NCBI GenBank assembly: GCA_020634495.1
Contig: JACKBR010000020.1
Coordinates: 1-64,000, forward strand
Length of the DNA stretch: 64,000 nucleotides
Direction: 5' to 3'
From: Ardenticatenaceae bacterium
Lineage (GTDB): Bacteria; Chloroflexota; Anaerolineae; Promineifilales; Promineifilaceae
Of this stretch, positions 59,933 to 64,000 are shown piece after piece; positions within the stretch are counted from its first letter, which is position 1; each line of letters opens with the position of its first letter. The notes below the pieces were generated by a model, which searched no databases, was not told where the DNA came from, and saw only the letters and a program-made list of their open reading frames with translations. Both the position numbers and the translations under genes were made by a program.

Positions 59933-60835
59933 TTACTCATTTTGCAAGTGAAACTGGGTTGGCTGTTCCTGCGTCGGGGTGTTGATTACCATTTGCTGGT
60001 GGGCTGGTTGAAACTGACTGGCTTCAGCATTTGGGGAGAACCAGGCGTGGGCGGCGTTGTTTGTTGGGGGATTTTCTGCGGGTTTTGCGGAGAAGACTAG
60101 CGTGAGTTGGGTCTCTTTTGGACCAAGATAAACGCTGCTGAGGGCGTGGGGCTGGAGGTGAAGACCCGTTTGCTGCTGGGCCAACTGCACGGCCGTTTCC
60201 CACGGAGCCATTAAACCAGCAGCCTGCCCGCCCGGCAGCTGCCAGGGAGCAGCGTCGTCGGGCCGGTGCCACAAATATTCGCCAGCCGCATTGGCGCACA
60301 ATAGATAGGTGCTCACGGTCCAGGTGGGTGGTGGCTGGTAAGGTGGTTTGCCTTGCAGCTTGCGCTTTGCATCCAGCCAGCGGTAAATAACGTGCCGCAG
60401 CACAAAGCGGGCGGCTTTGTTGAAGCTGGAAACATGGTGCTGGAAAAATAACGGCCGTTCCTCAGCGTGAGCCAATCCCTTTTCCAACCGCTCACGATGG
60501 AAGCTAGAAATGCGACGCGGCAGCGGGTTGGCCTTAAAAAATCCAACCACGGGCGATTCTTCTGAAGGGGTGATCTCGCCACCGCGCAGCAAACAGCGAA
60601 AGCTAAAGCTCAAAAAGCCAGATGGCGACATGGGCAAGTAAGTGAGTGCCGTCAGGCGGACGGGCAACACGATCAGCCCGGTTTCTTCACGAACTTCGCG
60701 GGCTGCGCCGTCTGGCGGCAGTTCGCCCGCATCCAGCGCTCCCCCCGGCGGGGCAAACGTGCGCGTGTCGTTCCGCTTAATTAGCAAAACGTTGCCATGT
60801 TGGTCTACTACAATGCCGTTGGTACCTACATTCAT
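59933..60835 (-). CDS. Tandem NUDIX protein, second box degenerate
   Basis: 300 residues from ATG 60835 (AGGG 8-9 nt upstream; ATG 60850 is also in frame). The first NUDIX box is intact, GALDAGELPPDGAAREVREETGL. The second, GGQAAGLMAPWETAVQLAQQQTGL, has lost most of the metal-binding glutamates (REUXEE replaced by LAQQQ). So one active half and one structural half are likely. It is a paralogue of the double-NUDIX protein at 61736-62674, in which both boxes are intact, so the pair probably arose by duplication. Substrates of this architecture are unknown to me. Confidence 0.85.
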   Translation of the reverse strand: MNVGTNGIVVDQHGNVLLIKRNDTRTFAPPGGALDAGELPPDGAAREVREETGLIVLPVRLTALTYLPMSPSGFLSFSFRCLLRGGEITPSEESPVVGFFKANPLPRRISSFHRERLEKGLAHAEERPLFFQHHVSSFNKAARFVLRHVIYRWLDAKRKLQGKPPYQPPPTWTVSTYLLCANAAGEYLWHRPDDAAPWQLPGGQAAGLMAPWETAVQLAQQQTGLHLQPHALSSVYLGPKETQLTLVFSAKPAENPPTNNAAHAWFSPNAEASQFQPAHQQMVINTPTQEQPTQFHLQNE

Positions 60836-60854
60836 CTCCGCATCCCTAAACATT

Positions 60855-60960
60855 AAGAATCTGTCCGAAAAGCCACAGAGGAAAAAGAGAGTCAAGAGGC
60901 TTTGAACCTAAACTCAAAAATCTCTGTGAACTCTGTGGCTATTATTCGGATAGGTATTAA
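60855..60960. mobile_element. MITE-like repeat, copy B (about 105 bp)
   Basis: Inverted copy of the element at 41127-41231, with terminal repeats of the same CTATCCGA...CCACAGAG type. It lies immediately upstream of the tandem-NUDIX gene, so it may contribute its promoter region. Confidence 0.65.
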
Positions 60961-60969
60961 ATTAAAAAA

Positions 60970-61068
60970 CCTTAACGCAAAGGCGCAAAGAGGCAAAGTG
61001 CTCCTCGAAGGTTAAGGTTCCCCTTTGTGCCTTCTAATTCTTTGCGTTCTTTGCGTCAAAAATATCCC
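60970..61068. repeat. ACGCAAAG...CTTTGCGT intergenic palindrome
   Basis: CTTAACGCAAAGGCGCAAAG on the left and TTCTTTGCGTTCTTTGCGTC on the right form an imperfect long inverted repeat of the same general class as the CTCTGTGG repeats, between the DUF3267 gene and MITE-like copy B. Confidence 0.55.
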
Positions 61069-61092
61069 TTTCTCGATTACAAGTTTGTTTGA

Positions 61093-61734
61093 TTATAGCC
61101 TGTCGGGATGGGTTTGGCTGGCGGGTACAAAGAGCTGAATGCCGTGATCTTCGCCAAACAGAGCGTCTGGCGGCGCTTTGTAGACGCGCCAGGCCACCAT
61201 AAAATCACCGATGGAAGCGGCCGTATTCAGCAAAAGGGCAATCAACAAAAGCTGGCTCAGCACAGGCGGCAATATAAACAAAATCCCGCCGCCAACAATC
61301 GTCATCCCGACCACCGGCGTGAGCGTCATGAACAGGTATTGCCGCCGGTTAAGATAGCTGCCTTTGTGGATTGAAGCGAACAGAAACAGCCCGGTGAAAG
61401 CATAGCGCGGCTGAAAACCACACAGCTTTAGCGCCAGCCCGTGCAGCCATTCGTGCAGCAGCATCGAGCCAAAGATAAAAAGCGCGCCTAAAGCAAATTT
61501 CCAGCCAGTGGGCAGCGTCCAGGCGGGCCAGATGGCAAATTGGCTGCCCTGAAAACTGTAAAGTTGGTAGGGCAACCACAGCAGCAGCACGCCCCCGCTC
61601 AGCGGCAGCAGGGCCATCAAATTGGCCCACAGCAGCACCAGCCATTGGGGAAAACGGTCTAGTTTGCTCCAGTCGGCAAACAAAGCTTGCTGATGGCGAT
61701 AGCCCGGCGGGGGCGTTGGTGGTAAGCGTTCCAT
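61093..61734 (-). CDS. DUF3267 putative zincin membrane peptidase
   Basis: 213 residues from ATG 61734, four bases after the double-NUDIX stop; an open frame continues to 62181 but overlaps that gene out of phase. LHEWLHGLALKLCGFQPRYA has a HExxH motif (HEWLH) inside a hydrophobic protein with about four helices (LVLLWANLMALLPLSGGVLL, FMTLTPVVGMTIVGGGILFI). This is the pattern of DUF3267, membrane proteins thought to be zinc peptidases like site-2 protease relatives. Its role is unknown. Coupling to the NUDIX gene suggests co-expression. Confidence 0.82.
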   Translation of the reverse strand: MERLPPTPPPGYRHQQALFADWSKLDRFPQWLVLLWANLMALLPLSGGVLLLWLPYQLYSFQGSQFAIWPAWTLPTGWKFALGALFIFGSMLLHEWLHGLALKLCGFQPRYAFTGLFLFASIHKGSYLNRRQYLFMTLTPVVGMTIVGGGILFILPPVLSQLLLIALLLNTAASIGDFMVAWRVYKAPPDALFGEDHGIQLFVPASQTHPDRL

Positions 61735-61735
61735 T

Positions 61736-62674
61736 TTAGGGGTTGGGGATACGGCCGTCTTGTTTACGAAACCCCACGCTGCCTGAGCCATGACAGGCAT
61801 CAGCCACACGCTCTTGGTGTTGGGGAATACTGTTGGCCGGCTCCTCCCCTGGCTGAAACCAGCCAAAAGCGGCGGCTTCTGGGCCAGTGGTAAGCTGCCC
61901 ACGCACAATGTTGGCCGTGTAGTTGAAGGTGAGATTGGGTTCATTGCTGTAGCTGTTGATGCTGGTGAGATCACCCAGCTGCACCTGACAGCCGGTTTCC
62001 TCGAAGGTTTCGCGCACGGCCGTTTCCCAGGGTGGTTCCTCATTTTCTGCCCCGCCACCCGGCAAATTCCACAAATCCCTGTCTGTGCGCCTGACCCACA
62101 GCACGGCACCCGCCTCGTTTCGAATAATGGTGAAGGCTCCCATGCGCCACGGTTCGGCTTCGGGCCAGGGTGGTTGGCCATTGCGCCGTCGCCGCCAGCG
62201 CTGGATGGGGAAAAATATGCGGCCCAGCACTTTTTTGCCCGCCTTTTGGGTGAGAGTCATCGGTTGGGCCAGGCAAAACGGCTGTGTTCCCTGGTGGGCC
62301 AGGCTGTGGCGGATGCGCTGCCGGTGCATGGGCAGGATGCGGCGGGGCAAAGCCTGGGTGGGCACAAAGGCAACGTGGGGTGTTTCTTCAGACGGCCGTA
62401 ACGTCCCGCCCAGCAGCTCGCAGCGAAAATAAAATGAAAGAAAAGCGTGGGGTTCGTTGGGCCAGTGGTAAATGCCCAGCAGTTGGGCAGCGCGCACTGT
62501 CAGCCCGGTTTCTTCAAACGTTTCCCGAACGGCCGCTTCGGGAGGCAGTTCGCCAGGGTCTATGCCGCCACCCGGCACGTCAAAGGTGCGAATATCGTGT
62601 CGCTGAATGAGTAAAAGTTCCCCAGCCTGGTTGGTTACGATGCTGCTGGCCGTCATACGCATACCATTGATCAT
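61736..62674 (-). CDS. Double NUDIX hydrolase
   Basis: 312 residues with two intact NUDIX boxes: GGIDPGELPPEAAVRETFEETGL near residue 37 and GGGAENEEPPWETAVRETFEETGC near residue 202. The first half begins TASSIVTNQAGELLLIQRHD, the second FTIIRNEAGAVLWVRRTDRD, each a complete NUDIX fold of about 130 residues joined by a basic linker (RWRRRRNGQPPW). It is a paralogue of 59933-60835. Having both boxes intact suggests either two substrates or an internal dimer. The DUF3267 gene follows at once. ATG 62656 (MRMTASS) is an alternative start. Confidence 0.88.
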   Translation of the reverse strand: MINGMRMTASSIVTNQAGELLLIQRHDIRTFDVPGGGIDPGELPPEAAVRETFEETGLTVRAAQLLGIYHWPNEPHAFLSFYFRCELLGGTLRPSEETPHVAFVPTQALPRRILPMHRQRIRHSLAHQGTQPFCLAQPMTLTQKAGKKVLGRIFFPIQRWRRRRNGQPPWPEAEPWRMGAFTIIRNEAGAVLWVRRTDRDLWNLPGGGAENEEPPWETAVRETFEETGCQVQLGDLTSINSYSNEPNLTFNYTANIVRGQLTTGPEAAAFGWFQPGEEPANSIPQHQERVADACHGSGSVGFRKQDGRIPNP

Positions 62675-62837
62675 ACTTCAGGCATTTGCCGCAGACAACG
62701 GCCGTTTGTCCCAAGACGGGGTAAACGAATACTCGGTCGATGTGGGAATTTGCAATTACCCAATGTCCCAAGGAACCAGGTGCAAAAATTGAGCGTCTAT
62801 AAGGTATCATTGCTTTTCTGCTTCAAGGAGGTTACCG

Positions 62838-63941
62838 ATGCGCTGCAAAATGCAAGTCATGATTGGGTTCCTGTTAATAATGTTTGGGAGTGGCTGTGTG
62901 CCTTCTGCTGGACAGCCAGAAGATTTAGATCCGCTGCAGGAAGCGGCCGTAAACATTACAGTTCTAGACAAAGCCGGAGACCCAGTGCCAGATGTGGCCC
63001 TTCGTTACCGGCTGGATGAGAATGGCTTTGCCGTGACGCATGTGGTGGGTGCGCCAACACCAGAGGCAACGGCAACGCCCCGCCCCATCAATTGGCAATC
63101 AGCACCCTGCCTTGACCAGGATCAAAACGGTGTCTGCAAGACCTTTCAGGCCCAGTTGGCCTGCGATGCCTTCTATGTGGTTGAAGCACAGCATTCGTCG
63201 TATCAATTTGAGATGGCTTATGTAACAACGAGGTTGGTAAACGGCCGTTGCCTGGCCGATACCCCAGAGCTAATCTTGCAGGAATCCCAGACAGGCAAGA
63301 TTTGCACAGCCATCGCTGTTGCCGCCATAAACCTGGCCGTCGTGGATGAAAATGGCGACAAGCTAATTTCAGCCCGCGCCGCTTATCGCGTTAACGATAG
63401 GGAAATTGAGGTGATGCGGACCGCTGACTTTTGCCGGGATGGCGAAATTTGCGGCGGCAGTTTTTCAGGCGGTGATGAGCAGCCAGGCCATTACGAGATT
63501 TGGGCAGAGGCCGACGGCTATTTGCCCGCCACCACAACCGTAGACGTAGGCATGGATGCCGAGGGCTGCCACGTAGCTGCCCAGGTGATTACCATTGCAC
63601 TACAGCCGGGTGAAAGCCAGGATGCCCAGGCGACGCCTTTCTGCCAGGAAAGAGATGTCCCCTCCATGTACATTGAGGTGATGAATGAGGCGCAGCGGCC
63701 AGAGCCTTGGGCCACGGTCACTTATCAAATTGATGGCGGGGATTGGCAGTCGCCAACTTGCGTGAATGCCGAGGCCTGTTCCATCTTTCAGGCCGGGTTG
63801 GATCAGTCTGGGACGTTTATCATTCGGGCAGAAAAGGAAGGGTTTCAGACGGCGCTTGTGGTAAGCGATGTTCCGCTGCATCCCAATGGCTGCCATGTGG
63901 TCACGCAGCGGCCGCAAATTATCCTTAAACCTGAGGAGTGA
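62838..63941 (+). CDS. Lipoprotein with three carboxypeptidase-regulatory-like repeats
   Basis: 367 residues. AAGGAGG lies 7 nt before the ATG. The signal peptide ends in a lipobox (IMFGSGC). Three units of about 110 residues follow, each beginning with a beta-strand such as VNITVLDKAGDPVPDVALRY, INLAVVDENGDKLISARAAY and MYIEVMNEAQRPEPWATVTY and ending with a conserved Gly-Cys-His block (EGCHVAAQVITIAL, NGCHVVTQRPQIIL). Paired cysteines in each unit suggest disulfides outside the cell. The units resemble carboxypeptidase regulatory-like or Ig-like domains. No catalytic motif is visible; function is unknown. Confidence 0.82.
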   Translation: MRCKMQVMIGFLLIMFGSGCVPSAGQPEDLDPLQEAAVNITVLDKAGDPVPDVALRYRLDENGFAVTHVVGAPTPEATATPRPINWQSAPCLDQDQNGVCKTFQAQLACDAFYVVEAQHSSYQFEMAYVTTRLVNGRCLADTPELILQESQTGKICTAIAVAAINLAVVDENGDKLISARAAYRVNDREIEVMRTADFCRDGEICGGSFSGGDEQPGHYEIWAEADGYLPATTTVDVGMDAEGCHVAAQVITIALQPGESQDAQATPFCQERDVPSMYIEVMNEAQRPEPWATVTYQIDGGDWQSPTCVNAEACSIFQAGLDQSGTFIIRAEKEGFQTALVVSDVPLHPNGCHVVTQRPQIILKPEE

Positions 63942-63953
63942 AGTGGATTATTT

Positions 63954-64000
63954 CTATTTGAAATCTTTTTCCCCAGCGCGAATGGGCACAGTGAGCCAGT
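63954..64000 (-). CDS. C-terminal end of a minus-strand gene (partial)
   Basis: The last bases read, on the minus strand, WLTVPIRAGEKDFK and a TAG stop at 63954-63956. A tail of the form (GSTF)WLTVPI is common at the end of histidine kinase ATPase domains, so this may be the end of a sensor kinase. Only 14 residues are visible. Confidence 0.35.
   Translation of the reverse strand, partial: WLTVPIRAGEKDFK

Noticed and set aside
1..64000. tRNA, rRNA, transposase and integrase genes
   Set aside because: I looked through the intergenic stretches and frames and found none that I could support.

Overview
The window is 64 kb of bacterial chromosome with no rRNA, tRNA, CRISPR array or complete insertion sequence that I can see. 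Gene content points to a Chloroflexota bacterium of the Anaerolineae/Ardenticatenia/Caldilineae kind. The signs are MalT-type LuxR ATPases, NACHT proteins with FGE-sulfatase pieces, multi-GAF and multi-PAS kinases, and Thr/Pro-rich lipoproteins ending in hydrolase or beta-helix domains. This placement is inference from gene style; there is no marker gene to prove it. The palindrome ACGGCCGT occurs about 110 times by my eye count, where roughly one is expected by chance. It behaves like a genome-wide iterated palindrome, as HIP1 does in cyanobacteria.

Layout. 1-1.3 kb: the end of a YugP-type membrane metallopeptidase and two tiny single-helix membrane proteins. 1.3-13.4 kb: a large signalling locus on the minus strand. 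It holds a NACHT ATPase with a degenerate FGE domain, then a tight operon of a multi-GAF histidine kinase with an N-terminal ATPase-like domain, a receiver/kinase-like/SIR2-like fusion, and an ATPase with an OmpR-type DNA-binding tail. This is the best candidate for an undescribed signalling or conflict system. 13.6-25.8 kb: a carbohydrate locus, all minus strand, with a LacI regulator, a CUT1 ABC importer without its ATPase, a GH1 glycosidase, a frameshifted trehalose synthase, amylosucrase and a ROK fructokinase. A MntA/HepT toxin-antitoxin pair sits between the last two groups. Sucrose import, glucan synthesis with release of fructose, and fructose phosphorylation fit together as one pathway.

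26-42.6 kb: secreted phospholipase D-like protein, cytochrome P450, APC transporter with two UspA domains coupled to an ATP-grasp ligase, a THUMP methyltransferase, a C-S lyase, an acyltransferase, an M23 lipoprotein, a sulfotransferase, a PIG-L deacetylase and PurD. 42.9-64 kb: a MalT-type regulator, a small lipoprotein with a thioredoxin fold, an EEP hydrolase, two histidine kinases, an MFS-methyltransferase-NUDIX operon, an MscS channel, a beta-lactamase-like lipoprotein, a beta-helix protein, a TPR protein, two tandem-NUDIX proteins, a DUF3267 peptidase-like protein and a repeat lipoprotein.

The most specific single finding is the thioredoxin-like lipoprotein at 45647-46030. Its reading frame contains two UGA codons exactly where the CxxC cysteines belong, followed by a SECIS-like hairpin, so it looks like a UxxU selenoprotein. 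Several genes have a -10 box 6-8 nt before their ATG and no ribosome-binding site, so leaderless mRNAs are likely here. Intergenic regions are rich in palindromic and CTCTGTGG-type repeats, several of which supply stop codons of adjacent genes.
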